This document shows positions 12,200 to 25,100 of a DNA stretch of 64,000 nucleotides, in pieces. The notes under the pieces are model-generated. The model saw nothing but the letters and a program-made list of their open reading frames with translations. It did not search any database and had not been told where the DNA came from. The DNA is taken from contig OX344763.1 in assembly GCA_947034895.1 (NCBI GenBank), positions 55,117,025 to 55,181,024 of the forward strand. Reading direction: 5' to 3'. A program made the position numbers and the translations under genes. This DNA is from Rhytidiadelphus loreus (taxonomy: Eukaryota; Streptophyta; Bryopsida; Hypnales; Hylocomiaceae). Numbering within the stretch: position 1 is the first letter of the stretch; each line of letters starts with the position of its first letter.

Positions 12200-13124
12200 T
12201 TGTGCAAATTGCATTTATTCCTAAACTCATGCATTCAAAACAATATGCACGTTCGGGTACTCACTTTGAATGATTTTGTGCGTGAAACTAAAAATCGGGG
12301 CAACGTTCTTGCCTTGTACTTTAATGACTGTTCAAAGAAATATATTGTCATGGAAATTCATGTAAAGAAAATGGTAAAACATGTTTGTGCAAGTTGCATT
12401 TATTTCTAAACTCATGCATTCAATACAATATGCACGTTCGGGTAGTCACTGTCTATGATTTTGTGTGTGAAACTAAAAATTGGGGCAACGTTCTTGCCTT
12501 GTACTTTAATGACTGTTCGAAGAAATATAATGTCATGGAAATTCATGTAAAGAAAATGGTAAAACATGTTTGTGCAAGTTGCACTTATTTCTAAACTCAT
12601 GCATTCAAAACAATATGCACTTTCGGGTAGTCACTGTCTATGATTTTGTGTGTGAAACTAAAAATTGGGGCAACGTTCTTGCCTTGTACTTTAATGACTG
12701 TTCGAAGAAATATAATGTCATGGAAATTCATGTAACGAAAATGGTAAAACATGTTTGTGCAAGTTGCACTTATTTCTAAACTCATGCATTCAAAACAATA
12801 TGCACGTTCGGGTAGTCACTGTCTATGATTTTATGTGTGAAACTAAAAATTGGGGCAACGTTCTTGCCTTGTACTTTAATGACTGTTCAAAGAAATATAA
12901 TGTCATGGAAATTCATGTAAAGAAAATGGTAAAACATGTTTGTGCAAGTTGCACTTATTTCTAAACTCATGCATTCAAAACAATATGCACTTTCGGGTAG
13001 TCACTGTCTATGATTTTGTGTGTGAAACTAAAAATTGGGGCAACGTTCTTGCCTTGTACTTTAATGGCTGTTCCAAGAAATATAATGTCATGGAAATTCA
13101 TGTAAAGAAAATGGTAAAACATGT
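12200..13124. repeat. 5-unit repeat, 925 bp, partial match to the next five units
   Basis: The order is L1/H chimera (12200, with private GGGTACTCAC), CAATACAATATG unit (12385), GTAACGAAAATGG unit (12570), D (12755) and E (12940). The first four positions match 13125-13864 in type at 925 bp spacing, including the rare GTAACGAAAATGG. This may be the seed of the 11-unit HOR that follows. Confidence 0.75.
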
Positions 13125-13309
13125 TTGTGCAAATTGCATTTATTCCTAAACTCATGCATTCAAAACAATATGCACGTTCGGGTAGTCACTTTGAATGATT
13201 TTGTGCGTGAAACTAAAAATCGGGGCAACGTTCTTGCCTTGTACTTTAATGACTGTTCAAAGAAATATATTGTCATGGAAATTCATGTAAAGAAAATGGT
13301 AAAACATGT
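13125..13309. repeat. Chimeric unit, L1 left part and H right part (representative)
   Basis: The left part has TTTGAATGATT, as in L1. After the shared GATTTTGTG it switches to CGTGAAAC, AAATCGGGG and TATATTGTC, as in H. Units of this kind start at 11830, 12200, 13125 and 15160. A single exchange inside the unit between an L1 and an H parent explains the pattern with fewer steps than separate mutations. Confidence 0.75.
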
Positions 13310-15159
13310 TTGTGCAAGTTGCATTTATTTCTAAACTCATGCATTCAATACAATATGCACGTTCGGGTAGTCACTGTCTATGATTTTGTGTGTGAAACTA
13401 AAAATTGGGGCAACGTTCTTGCCTTGTACTTTAATGACTGTTCGAAGAAATATAATGTCATGGAAATTCATGTAAAGAAAATGGTAAAACATGTTTGTGC
13501 AAGTTGCACTTATTTCTAAACTCATGCATTCAAAACAATATGCACGTTCGGGTAGTCACTGTCTATGATTTTGTGTGTGAAACTAGAAATTGGGGCAACG
13601 TTCTTGCCTTGTACTTTAATGACTGTTCGAAGAAATATAATGTCATGGAAATTCATGTAACGAAAATGGTAAAACATGTTTGTGCAAGTTGCACTTATTT
13701 CTAAACTCATGCATTCAAAACAATATGCACGTTCGGGTAGTCACTGTCTATGATTTTATGTGTGAAACTAAAAATTGGGGCAATGTTCTTGCCTTGTACT
13801 TTAATGACTGTTCAAAGAAATATAATGTCATGGAAATTCATGTAAAGAAAGTGGTAAAACATGTTTGTGCAAGTTGCACTTATTTCTAAACTCATGCATT
13901 CAAAACAATATGCACGTTCGGATAGTCACTGTCTATGATTTTGTGCGTGAAACTAAAAATTGGGGCAATGTTCTTGCCTTGTACTTTAATGACTGTTCAA
14001 AGAAATATAATGTCATGGAAATTCATGTAAAGAAAATGGTAAAACATGTTTGTGCAAGTTGCACTTATTTCTAAACTCATGCATTCAAAACAATATGCAC
14101 GTTCGGGTAGTCACTGTCTATGATTTTGTGTGTGAAACTAAAAATTGGGGCAACGTTCTTGCCTTGTACTTTAATGACTGTTCCAAGAAATATAATGTCA
14201 TGGAAATTCATGTAAAGAAAATGGTAAAACATGTTTGTGCAAGTTGCACTTATTTCTAAACTCATGCATTCAAAACAATATGCACGTTCGGATAGTCACT
14301 GTCTATGATTTTGTGCGTGAAACTAAAAATTGGGGCAATGTTCTTGCCTTGTACTTTAATGACTGTTCAAAGAAATATAATGTCATGGAAATTCATGTAA
14401 AGAAAATGGTAAAACATGTTTGTGCAAGTTGCACTTATTTCTAAACTCATGCATTCAAAACAATATGCACGTTCGGGTAGTCACTGTCTATGATTTTGTG
14501 TGTGAAACTAAAAATTGGGGCAACGTTCTTGCCTTGTACTTTAATGACTGTTCCAAGAAATATAATGTCATGGAAATTCATGTAAAGAAAATGGTAAAAC
14601 ATGTTTGTGCAAGTTGCACTTATTTCTAAACTCATGCATTCAAAACAATATGCACTTTCGGGTAGTCACTGTCTATGATTTTGTGTGTGAAACTAAAAAT
14701 TGGGGCAACGTTCTTGCCTTGTACTTTAATGACTGTTCAAAGAAATATAATGTCATGGAAATTCATGTAAAGAAAATGGTAAAACATGTTTGTGCAAGTT
14801 GCACTTATTTCTAAACTCATGCATTCAAAACAATATGCACGTTCGGGTAGTCACTGTCTATGATTTTGTGTGTGAAACTAGAAATTGGGGCAACGTTCTT
14901 GCCTTGTACTTTAATGACTGTTCGAAGAAATATAATGTCATGGAAATTCATGTAAAGAAAATGGTAAAACATGTTTGTGCAAGTTGCACTTATTTCTAAA
15001 CTCATGCATTCAAAACAATATGCACGTTCGGGTAGTCACTGTCTATGATTTTATGTGTGAAACTAAAAATTGGGGCAATGTTCTTGCCTTGTACTTTAAT
15101 GACTGTTCAAAGAAATATAATGTCATGGAAATTCATGTAAAGAAAATGGTAAAACATGT
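13125..15159. repeat. 11-unit HOR, 2035 bp, copy 1
   Basis: Units: L1/H chimera (13125), CAATACAATATG unit (13310), GTAACGAAAATGG unit (13495), D with CAATGTTCTTG (13680), GTTCGGATAG units (13865, 14235) alternating with plain GTTCCAAG units (14050, 14420), GCACTTTCGGG unit (14605), A (14790) and D (14975). All eleven positions recur in the same order 2035 bp to the right. The alternating pairs at 13865-14604 form a 370-bp dimer inside the HOR. Confidence 0.93.
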
Positions 15160-17194
15160 TTGTGCATATTGCATTTATTCCTAAACTCATGCATTCAAAA
15201 CAATATGCACGTTCGGGTAGTCACTTTGAATGATTTTGTGCGTGAAACTAAAAATCGGGGCAACGTTCTTGCCTTGTACTTTAATGACTGTTCAAAGAAA
15301 TATATTGTCATGGAAATTCATGTAAAGAAAATGGTAAAACATGTTTGTGCAAGTTGCATTTATTTCTAAACTCATGCATTCAATACAATATGCACGTTCG
15401 GGTAGTCACTGTCTATGATTTTGTGTGTGAAACTAAAAATTGGGGCAACGTTCTTGCCTTGTACTTTAATGACTGTTCGAAGAAATATAATGTCATGGAA
15501 ATTCATGTAAAGAAAATGGTAAAACATGTTTGTGCAAGTTGCTCTTATTTCTAAACTCATGCATTCAAAACAATATGCACGTTCGGATAGTCACTGTCTA
15601 TGATTTTGTGTGTGAAACTAGAAATTGGGGCAACGTTCTTGCCTTGTACTTTAATGACTGTTCGAAGAAATATAATGTCATGGAAATTCATGTAACGAAA
15701 ATGGTAAAACATGTTTGTGCAAGTTGCACTTATTTCTAAACTCATGCATTCAAAACAATATGCACGTTCGGGTAGTCACTGTCTATGATTTTATGTGTGA
15801 AACTAAAAATTGGGGCAATGTTCTTGCCTTGTACTTTAATGACTGTTCAAAGAAATATAATGTCATGGAAATTCATGTAAAGAAAATGGTAAAACATGTT
15901 TGTGCAAGTTGCACTTATTTCTAAACTCATGCATTCAAAACAATATGCACGTTCGGATAGTCACTGTCTATGATTTTGTGCGTGAAACTAAAAATTGGGG
16001 CAATGTTCTTGCCTTGTACTTTAATGACTGTTCAAAGAAATATAATGTCATGGAAATTCATGTAAAGAAAATGGTAAAACATGTTTGTGCAAGTTGCACT
16101 TATTTCTAAACTCATGCATTCAAAACAATATGCACGTTCGGGTAGTCACTGTCTATGATTTTGTGTGTGAAACTAAAAATTGGGGCAACGTTCTTGCCTT
16201 GTACTTTAATGACTGTTCCAAGAAATATAATGTCATGGAAATTCATGTAAAGAAAATGGTAAAACATGTTTGTGCAAGTTGCACTTATTTCTAAACTCAT
16301 GCATTCAAAACAATATGCACGTTCGGATAGTCACTGTCTATGATTTTGTGCGTGAAACTAAAAATTGGGGCAATGTTCTTGCCTTGTACTTTAATGACTG
16401 TTCAAAGAAATATAATGTCATGGAAATTCATGTAAAGAAAATGGTAAAACATGTTTGTGCAAGTTGCACTTATTTCTAAACTCATGCATTCAAAACAATA
16501 TGCACGTTCGGGTAGTCACTGTCTATGATTTTGTGTGTGAAACTAGAAATTGGGGCAACGTTCTTGCCTTGTACTTTAATGACTGTTCCAAGAAATATAA
16601 TGTCATGGAAATTCATGTAAAGAAAATGGTAAAACATGTTTGTGCAAGTTGCACTTATTTCTAAACTCATGCATTCAAAACAATATGCACTTTCGGGTAG
16701 TCACTGTCTATGATTTTGTGTGTGAAACTAAAAATTGGGGCAACGTTCTTGCCTTGTACTTTAATGACTGTTCAAAGAAATATAATGTCATGGAAATTCA
16801 TGTAAAGAAAATGGTAAAACATGTTTGTGCAAGTTGCACTTATTCCTAAACTCATGCATTCAAAACAATATGCACGTTCGGGTAGTCACTGTCTATGATT
16901 TTGTGTGTGAAACTAGAAATTGGGGCAACGTTCTTGCCTTGTACTTTAATGACTGTTCGAAGAAATATAATGTCATGGAAATTCATGTAAAGAAAATGGT
17001 AAAACATGTTTGTGCAAGTTGCACTTATTTCTAAACTCATGCATTCAAAACAATATGCACGTTCGGGTAGTCACTATCTATGATTTTATGTGTGAAACTA
17101 AAAATTGGGGCAATGTTCTTGCCTTGTACTTTAATGACTGTTCAAAGAAATATAATGTCATGGAAATTCATGTAAAGAAAATGGTAAAACATGT
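15160..17194. repeat. 11-unit HOR, 2035 bp, copy 2
   Basis: Repeats copy 1 unit by unit, with a few private changes: GCATATTGCA at its start, GCTCTTATTTC and GTTCGGATAG in the third unit, and CACTATCTATG in the last unit. The following units (17195, 17380, 17565) resemble the middle of this HOR but do not start a third full copy. Confidence 0.93.
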
Positions 17195-17749
17195 TTGTGC
17201 AAGTTGCACTTATTTCTAAACTCATGCATTCAAAACAATATGCACGTTCGGATAGTCACTGTCTATGATTTTGTGCGTGAAACTAAAAATTGGGGCAATG
17301 TTCTTGCCTTGTACTTTAATGACTGTTCAAAGAAATATAATGTCATGGAAATTCATGTAAAGAAAATGGTAAAACATGTTTGTGCAAGTTGCACTTATTT
17401 CTAAACTCATGCATTCAAAACAATATGCACGTTCGGGTAGTCACTGTCTATGATTTTGTGTGTGAAACTAAAAATTGGGGCAACGTTCTTGCCTTGTACT
17501 TTAATGACTGTTCCAAGAAATATAATGTCATGGAAATTCATGTAAAGAAAATGGTAAAACATGTTTGTGCAAGTTGCACTTATTTCTAAACTCATGCATT
17601 CAAAACAATATGCACTTTCGGGTAGTCACTGTCTATGATTTTGTATGTGAAACTAAAAATTGGGGCAACGTTCTTGCCTTGTACTTTAATGACTGTTCCA
17701 AGAAATATAATGTCATGGAAATTCATGTAAAGAAAATGGTAAAACATGT
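17195..17749. repeat. Three-unit tail related to the 11-unit HOR
   Basis: Units at 17195 (GTTCGGATAG, GTGCGTGAAAC), 17380 (GTTCCAAG) and 17565 (GCACTTTCGGG) have the types seen at 16270-16824. They probably represent a truncated third copy. The unit at 17565 has the private change TTTTGTATGTG. Confidence 0.75.
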
Positions 17750-17934
17750 TTGTGCAAGTTGCATTTATTTCTAAACTCATGCATTCAAAACAATATGCAC
17801 GTTCGGGTAGTCACTTTGAATGATTTTGTGCATGAAACTAAAAATTAGGGCAATGTTCCTGTCTTGTACTTTAATGACTGTCCAAAAAAATATGATGTCA
17901 AGAAAATTCATGTAAAGAAAATGGTAAAACATGT
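17750..17934. repeat. Divergent L2 unit (representative)
   Basis: L2 keeps the L1 marks TTTGAATGATT, AATTAGGGCAATG and GTCAAGAAAATTC and adds GTTCCTGTCTTG and TATGATGTC. L2 units start at 17750, 18305, 18861, 19417, 19788, 20714, 21084, 21455, 21826, 22197, 24418, 26454, 26824, 27195, 27935, 28305, 28676 and 30341. The last has GTCATGAAAATTC. None occurs right of 30525. The copy at 21084 has TGTCCAAGAAAATATG, and the copy at 26454 has CATGACACTAAAAATTAG. Confidence 0.93.
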
Positions 17935-18119
17935 TTGTGCAAGTTGCACTTATTTCTAAACTCATGCATTCAAAACAATATGCACGTTCGGGTAGTCACT
18001 GTCTATGATTTTGTGTGTGAAACTAAAAATTGGGGCAACGTTCTTGCCTTGTACTTTAATGGCTGTTCCAAGAAATATAATGTCATGGAAATTCATGTAA
18101 AGAAAATGGTAAAACATGT
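17935..18119. repeat. E-like unit between L2 and the trimer array
   Basis: A 185-bp unit with ATGGCTGTTCCAAG. The same L2/E-like pair recurs at 20714-21083, 26454-26823 and 27935-28304. Confidence 0.8.
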
Positions 18120-18489
18120 TTGTGCAAGTTGCATTTATTTCTAAACTCATGCATTCAAAACAATATGCACGTTCGGGTAGTCACTTTGAATGATTTTGTG
18201 CATGAAACTAAAAATTGGGGCAACGTTCTTGCCTTGTACTTTAATGGCTGTTTCAAGAAATATAATGTCATGGAAATTCATGTAAAGAAAATGGTAAAAC
18301 ATGTTTGTGCAAGTTGCATTTATTTCTAAACTCATGCATTCAAAACAATATGCACGTTCGGGTAGTCACTTTGAATGATTTTGTGCATGAAACTAAAAAT
18401 TAGGGCAATGTTCCTGTCTTGTACTTTAATGACTGTCCAAAAAAATATGATGTCAAGAAAATTCATGTAAAGAAAATGGTAAAACATGT

Positions 18490-18675
18490 TTGTGCAAGTT
18501 GAATTTTAATCCTAAACTCATGCATTCAAAACAATATGCACGTTCGGATAGTCACTGTCTATGATTTTGTGCGTGAAACTAAAAATTGGGGCAATGTTCT
18601 TGCCTTGTACTTTAATGACTGTTCAAAGAAATATAATGTCATGGAAATTCATGTAAAGAAAATGGTAAAACATGT
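18490..18675. repeat. 186-bp P unit with a one-base insertion (representative)
   Basis: Near its start, TTGCATTTATT becomes TTGAATTTTA: one substitution (C to A) and one added T. P units start at 18490, 19046, 19602, 19973, 21269, 21640, 22011, 23677, 24603, 27009 and 28490. They account for every net phase shift in the window. Ten of the eleven directly follow an L2 unit; the exception is 23677. The three trimer copies have TTAATCC, most others TTATTCC, and 23677 has TTATTTC. Confidence 0.95.
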
Positions 18676-18860
18676 TTGTGCAAGTTGCATTTATTTCTAA
18701 ACTCATGCATTCAAAACAATATGCACGTTCGGGTAGTCACTTTGAATGATTTTGTGCATGAAACTAAAAATTGGGGCAACGTTCTTGCCTTGTACTTTAA
18801 TGGCTGTTCCAAGAAATATAATGTCATGGAAATTCATGTAAAGAAAATGGTAAAACATGT
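18676..18860. repeat. Chimeric unit, L2 left part and E right part (representative)
   Basis: TTTGAATGATT and GTGCATGAAAC on the left are L-like. The rest (AATTGGGGCAACG, GTTCTTGCC, ATGGCTGTTCCAAG, GTCATGGAAATTC) is E-like. The switch lies in the shared stretch around AAACTAAAAATT. Units of this kind start at 18120, 18676 and 19232 and were multiplied as part of the trimer. Confidence 0.75.
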
Positions 18861-19787
18861 TTGTGCAAGTTGCATTTATTTCTAAACTCATGCATTCAAA
18901 ACAATATGCACGTTCGGGTAGTCACTTTGAATGATTTTGTGCATGAAACTAAAAATTAGGGCAATGTTCCTGTCTTGTACTTTAATGACTGTCCAAAAAA
19001 ATATGATGTCAAGAAAATTCATGTAAAGAAAATGGTAAAACATGTTTGTGCAAGTTGAATTTTAATCCTAAACTCATGCATTCAAAACAATATGCACGTT
19101 CGGATAGTCACTGTCTATGATTTTGTGCGTGAAACTAAAAATTGGGGCAATGTTCTTGCCTTGTACTTTAATGACTGTTCAAAGAAATATAATGTCATGG
19201 AAATTCATGTAAAGAAAATGGTAAAACATGTTTGTGCAAGTTGCATTTATTTCTAAACTCATGCATTCAAAACAATATGCACGTTCGGGTAGTCACTTTG
19301 AATGATTTTGTGCATGAAACTAAAAATTGGGGCAACGTTCTTGCCTTGTACTTTAATGGCTGTTCCAAGAAATATAATGTCATGGAAATTCATGTAAAGA
19401 AAATGGTAAAACATGTTTGTGCAAGTTGCATTTATTTCTAAACTCATGCATTCAAAACAATATGCACGTTCGGGTAGTCACTTTGAATGATTTTGTGCAT
19501 GAAACTAAAAATTAGGGCAATGTTCCTGTCTTGTACTTTAATGACTGTCCAAAAAAATATGATGTCAAGAAAATTCATGTAAAGAAAATGGTAAAACATG
19601 TTTGTGCAAGTTGAATTTTAATCCTAAACTCATGCATTCAAAACAATATGCACGTTCGGATAGTCACTGTCTATGATTTTGTGCGTGAAACTAAAAATTG
19701 GGGCAATGTTCTTGCCTTGTACTTTAATGACTGTTCAAAGAAATATAATGTCATGGAAATTCATGTAAAGAAAATGGTAAAACATGT

Positions 19788-20158
19788 TTGTGCAAGTTGC
19801 ATTTATTTCTAAACTCATGCATTCAAAACAATATGCACGTTCGGGTAGTCACTTTGAATGATTTTGTGCATGAAACTAAAAATTAGGGCAATGTTCCTGT
19901 CTTGTACTTTAATGACTGTCCAAAAAAATATGATGTCAAGAAAATTCATGTAAAGAAAATGGTAAAACATGTTTGTGCAAGTTGAATTTTATTCCTAAAC
20001 TCATGCATTCAAAACAATATGCACGTTCGGATAGTCACTGTCTATGATTTTGTGCGTGAAACTAAAAATTGGGGCAACGTTCTTGCCTTGTACTTTAATG
20101 ACTGTTCAAAGAAATATAATGTCATGGAAATTCATGTAAAGAAAATGGTAAAACATGT
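19788..20158. repeat. L2-P pair, 371 bp, trimer without its chimera
   Basis: L2 (19788) and P (19973), placed directly after the third trimer copy with no chimeric unit in front. P here has TTATTCC rather than TTAATCC, so it resembles the dimer array at 21084 more than the trimer. Confidence 0.85.
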
Positions 20159-21083
20159 TTGTGCAAGTTGCACTTATTTCTAAACTCATGCATTCAAAAC
20201 AATATGCACGTTCAGGTAGTCACTGTCTATGATTTTGTGTGTGAAACTAGAAATTGGGGCAACGTTCTTGCCTTGTACTTTAATGACTGTTCCAAGAAAT
20301 ATAATGTCATGGAAATTCATGTAAAGAAAATGGTAAAACATGTTTGTGCAAGTTGCACTTATTTCTAAACTCATGCATTCAAAACAATATGCACGTTCGG
20401 GTAGTCACTGTCTATGATTTTGTGTGTGAAACTAAAAATTGGGGCAACGTTCTTGCCTTGTACTTTAATGACTGTTCAAAGAAATATAATGTCATGGAAA
20501 TTCATGTAAAGAAAATGGTAAAACATGTTTGTGCAAGTTGCACTTATTTCTAAACTCATGCATTCAAAACAATATGCACTTTCGGGTAGTCACTGTCTAT
20601 GATTTTGTGTGTGAAACTAAAAATTGGGGCAACGTTCTTGCCTTGTACTTTAATGGCTGTTCCAAGAAATATAATGTCATGGAAATTCATGTAAAGAAAA
20701 TGGTAAAACATGTTTGTGCAAGTTGCATTTATTTCTAAACTCATGCATTCAAAACAATATGCACGTTCGGGTAGTCACTTTGAATGATTTTGTGCATGAA
20801 ACTAAAAATTAGGGCAATGTTCCTGTCTTGTACTTTAATGACTGTCCAAAAAAATATGATGTCAAGAAAATTCATGTAAAGAAAATGGTAAAACATGTTT
20901 GTGCAAGTTGCACTTATTTCTAAACTCATGCATTCAAAACAATATGCACGTTCGGGTAGTCACTGTCTATGATTTTGTGTGTGAAACTAAAAATTGGGGC
21001 AACGTTCTTGCCTTGTACTTTAATGGCTGTTCCAAGAAATATAATGTCATGGAAATTCATGTAAAGAAAATGGTAAAACATGT
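20159..21083. repeat. Five single units between the trimer and dimer arrays
   Basis: A with GTTCAGGTAG (20159), plain F (20344), GCACTTTCGGG with GGCTGTTCC (20529), L2 (20714) and E-like (20899). The segment from 20714 on is the left end of an L2-E-L2-P-L2-H series also seen at 26454 and 27935. Confidence 0.8.
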
Positions 21084-22196
21084 TTGTGCAAGTTGCATTT
21101 ATTTCTAAACTCATGCATTCAAAACAATATGCACGTTCGGGTAGTCACTTTGAATGATTTTGTGCATGAAACTAAAAATTAGGGCAATGTTCCTGTCTTG
21201 TACTTTAATGACTGTCCAAGAAAATATGATGTCAAGAAAATTCATGTAAAGAAAATGGTAAAACATGTTTGTGCAAGTTGAATTTTATTCCTAAACTCAT
21301 GCATTCAAAACAATATGCACGTTCGGATAGTCACTGTCTATGATTTTGTGCGTGAAACTAAAAATTGGGGCAACGTTCTTGCCTTGTACTTCAATGACTG
21401 TTCGAAGAAATATAACGTCATGGAAATTCATGTAAAGAAAATGGTAAAACATGTTTGTGCAAGTTGCATTTATTTCTAAACTCATGCATTCAAAACAATA
21501 TGCACGTTCGGGTAGTCACTTTGAATGATTTTGTGCATGAAACTAAAAATTAGGGCAATGTTCCTGTCTTGTACTTTAATGACTGTCCAAAAAAATATGA
21601 TGTCAAGAAAATTCATGTAAAGAAAATGGTAAAACATGTTTGTGCAAGTTGAATTTTATTCCTAAACTCATGCATTCAAAACAATATGCACGTTCGGATA
21701 GTCACTGTCTATGATTTTGTGCGTGAAACTAAAAATTGGGGCAACGTTCTTGCCTTGTACTTCAATGACTGTTCGAAGAAATATAACGTCATGGAAATTC
21801 ATGTAAAGAAAATGGTAAAACATGTTTGTGCAAGTTGCATTTATTTCTAAACTCATGCATTCAAAACAATATGCACGTTCGGGTAGTCACTTTGAATGAT
21901 TTTGTGCATGAAACTAAAAATTAGGGCAATGTTCCTGTCTTGTACTTTAATGACTGTCCAAAAAAATATGATGTCAAGAAAATTCATGTAAAGAAAATGG
22001 TAAAACATGTTTGTGCAAGTTGAATTTTATTCCTAAACTCATGCATTCAAAACAATATGCACGTTCGGATAGTCACTGTCTATGATTTTGTGCGTGAAAC
22101 TAAAAATTGGGGCAACGTTCTTGCCTTGTACTTCAATGACTGTTCGAAGAAATATAACGTCATGGAAATTCATGTAAAGAAAATGGTAAAACATGT
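21084..22196. repeat. Dimer HOR, 371 bp, three tandem copies
   Basis: Three L2-P pairs: 21084-21454, 21455-21825 and 21826-22196. The P units have ACTTCAATGACTG and TATAACGTCATGG, which are private to this P subtype, also seen at 28490 and in changed form (TATATCGTCATGG) at 27009. In the equivalent place at 26824-27194 and 28305-28675 there is one pair only, so the dimer has been amplified from one to three here, or lost there. Confidence 0.93.
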
Positions 22197-25100
22197 TTGT
22201 GCAAGTTGCATTTATTTCTAAACTCATGCATTCAAAACAATATGCACGTTCGGGTAGTCACTTTGAATGATTTTGTGCATGAAACTAAAAATTAGGGCAA
22301 TGTTCCTGTCTTGTACTTTAATGACTGTCCAAAAAAATATGATGTCAAGAAAATTCATGTAAAGAAAATGGTAAAACATGTTTGTGCAAGTTGCATTTAT
22401 TCCTAAACTCATGCATTCAAAACAATATGCACGTTCGGGTAGTCACTGTCTATGATTTTGTGCGTGAAACTAAAAATCGGGGCAACGTTCTTGCCTTGTA
22501 CTTTAATGACTGTTCAAAGAAATATATTGTCATGGAAATTCATGTAAAGAAAATGGTAAAACATGTTTGTGCAAGTTGCATTTATTTCTAAACTCATGCA
22601 TTCAAAACAATATGCACGTTCGGGTAGTCACTGTCTATGATTTTGTGTGTGAAACTAAAAATTGGGGCAACGTTCTTGCCTTGTACTTTAATGACTGTTC
22701 GAAGAAATATAATGTCATGGAAATTCATGTAAAGAAAATGGTAAAACATGTTTGTGCAAGTTGCACTTATTTCTAAACTCATGCATTCAAAACAATATGC
22801 ACGTTCGGGTAGTCACTGTCTATGATTTTGTGTGTGAAACTAAAAATTGGGGCAACGTTCTTGCCTTGTACTTTAATGACTGTTCAAAAAAATATAATGT
22901 CATGGAAATTCATGTAAAGAAAATGGTAAAACATGTTTGTGCAAGTTGCACTTATTTCTAAACTCATGCATTCAAAACAATATGCACGTTCGGGTAGTCA
23001 CTGTCTATGATTTTGTGTGTGAAACTAAAAATTGGGGCAACGTTCTTGCCTTGTACTTTAATGACTGTTCAAAGAAATATAATGTCATGGAAATTCATGT
23101 AAAGAAAATGGTAAAACATGTTTGTGCAAGTTGCACTTATTTCTAAACTCATGCATTCAAAACAATATGCACGTTCGGGTAGTCACTGTCTATGATTTTG
23201 TGTGTGAAACTAAAAATTGGGGCAACGTTCTTGCCTTGTACTTTAATGACTGTTCAAAGAAATATAATGTCATGGAAATTCATGTAAAGAAAATGGTAAA
23301 ACATGTTTGTGCAAGTTGCATTTATTTCTAAACTCATGCATTCAAAACAATATGCACGTTCGGGTAGTCACTGTCTATGATTTTGTGTGTGAAACTAAAA
23401 ATTGGGGCAACGTTCATGCCTTGTACTTTAATGACTGTTCAAAGAAATATAATGTCATGGAAATTCATGTAAAGAAAATGGTAAAACATGTTTGTGCAAG
23501 TTGCATTTATTTCTAAACTCATGCATTCAAAACAATATGCACGTTCGGGTAGTCACTGTCTATGATTTTGTGTGTGAAACTAAAAATTGGGGCAACGTTC
23601 TTGCCTTGTACTTTAATGGCTGTTCCAAGAAATATAATGTCATGGAAATTCATGTAAAGAAAATGGTAAAACATGTTTGTGCAAGTTGAATTTTATTTCT
23701 AAACTCATGCATTCAAAACAATATGCACGTTCGGGTAGTCACTGTCTATGATTTTGTGCGTGAAACTAAAAATCGGGGCAACGTTCTTGCCTTGTACTTT
23801 AATGACTGTTCCAAGAAATATAATGTCATGGAAATTCATGTAAAGAAAATGGTAAAACATGTTTGTGCAAGTTGCATTTATTTCTAAACTCATGCATTCA
23901 AAACAATATGCACGTTCGGGTAGTCACTGTCTATGATTTTGTGTGTGAAACTAAAAATTGGGGCAACGTTCTTGCCTTGTACTTTAATGACTGTTCGAAG
24001 AAATATAATGTCATGGAAATTCATGTAAAGAAAATGGTAAAACATGTTTGTGCAAGTTGCACTTATTTCTAAACTCATGCATTCAAAACAATATGCACGT
24101 TCGGGTAGTCACTGTCTATGATTTTGTGTGTGAAACTAAAAATTGGGGCAACGTTCTTGCCTTGTACTTTAATGACTGTTCAAAGGAATATAATGTCATG
24201 GAAATTCATGTAAAGAAAATGGTAAAACATGTTTGTGCAAGTTGCATTTATTTCTAAACTCATGCATTCAAAACAATATGCACGTTCGGGTAGTCACTGT
24301 CTATGATTTTGTGTGTGAAACTAAAAATTGGGGCAACGTTCTTGCCTTGTACTTTACTGACTGTTCAAAAAAATATAATGTCATGGAAATTCATGTAAAG
24401 AAAATGGTAAAACATGTTTGTGCAAGTTGCATTTATTTCTAAACTCATGCATTCAAAACAATATGCACGTTCGGGTAGTCACTTTGAATGATTTTGTGCA
24501 TGAAACTAAAAATTAGGGCAATGTTCCTGTCTTGTACTTTAATGACTGTCCAAAAAAATATGATGTCAAGAAAATTCATGTAAAGAAAATGGTAAAACAT
24601 GTTTGTGCAAGTTGAATTTTATTCCTAAACTCATGCATTCAAAACAATATGCACGTTCGGGTAGTCACTGTCTATGATTTTGTGCGTGAAACTAAAAATT
24701 GGGGCAACGTTCTTGCCTTGTACTTTAATGACTGTTCCAAGAAATATAATGTCATGGAAATTCATGTATAGAAAATGGTAAAACATGTTTGTGCAAGTTG
24801 CACTTATTTCTAAACTCATGCATTCAAAACAATATGCACGTTCGGGTAGTCACTGTCTATGATTTTGTGTGTGAAACTAAAAATTGGGGCAACGTTCTTG
24901 CCTTGTACTTTAATGACTGTTCCAAGAAATATAATGTCATGGAAATTCATGTAAAGAAAATGGTAAAACATGTTTGTGCAAGTTGCATTTATTTCTAAAC
25001 TCATGCATTCAAAACAATATGCACGTTCGGGTAGTCACTGTCTATGATTTTGTGTGTGAAACTAAAAATTGGGGCAACGTTCTTGCCTTGTACTTTAATG

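Larger units (their letters stand above)
18120..19787. repeat. Trimer HOR, 556 bp, three tandem copies
   Basis: Each copy is an L2/E chimera, an L2 unit and a 186-bp P unit: 18120-18675, 18676-19231 and 19232-19787. The P unit has TTGAATTTTAATCC in all three. The only difference I noticed is ATGGCTGTTTCAAG in the first copy, against ATGGCTGTTCCAAG in the others. The near identity shows a very recent local amplification. Confidence 0.95.
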
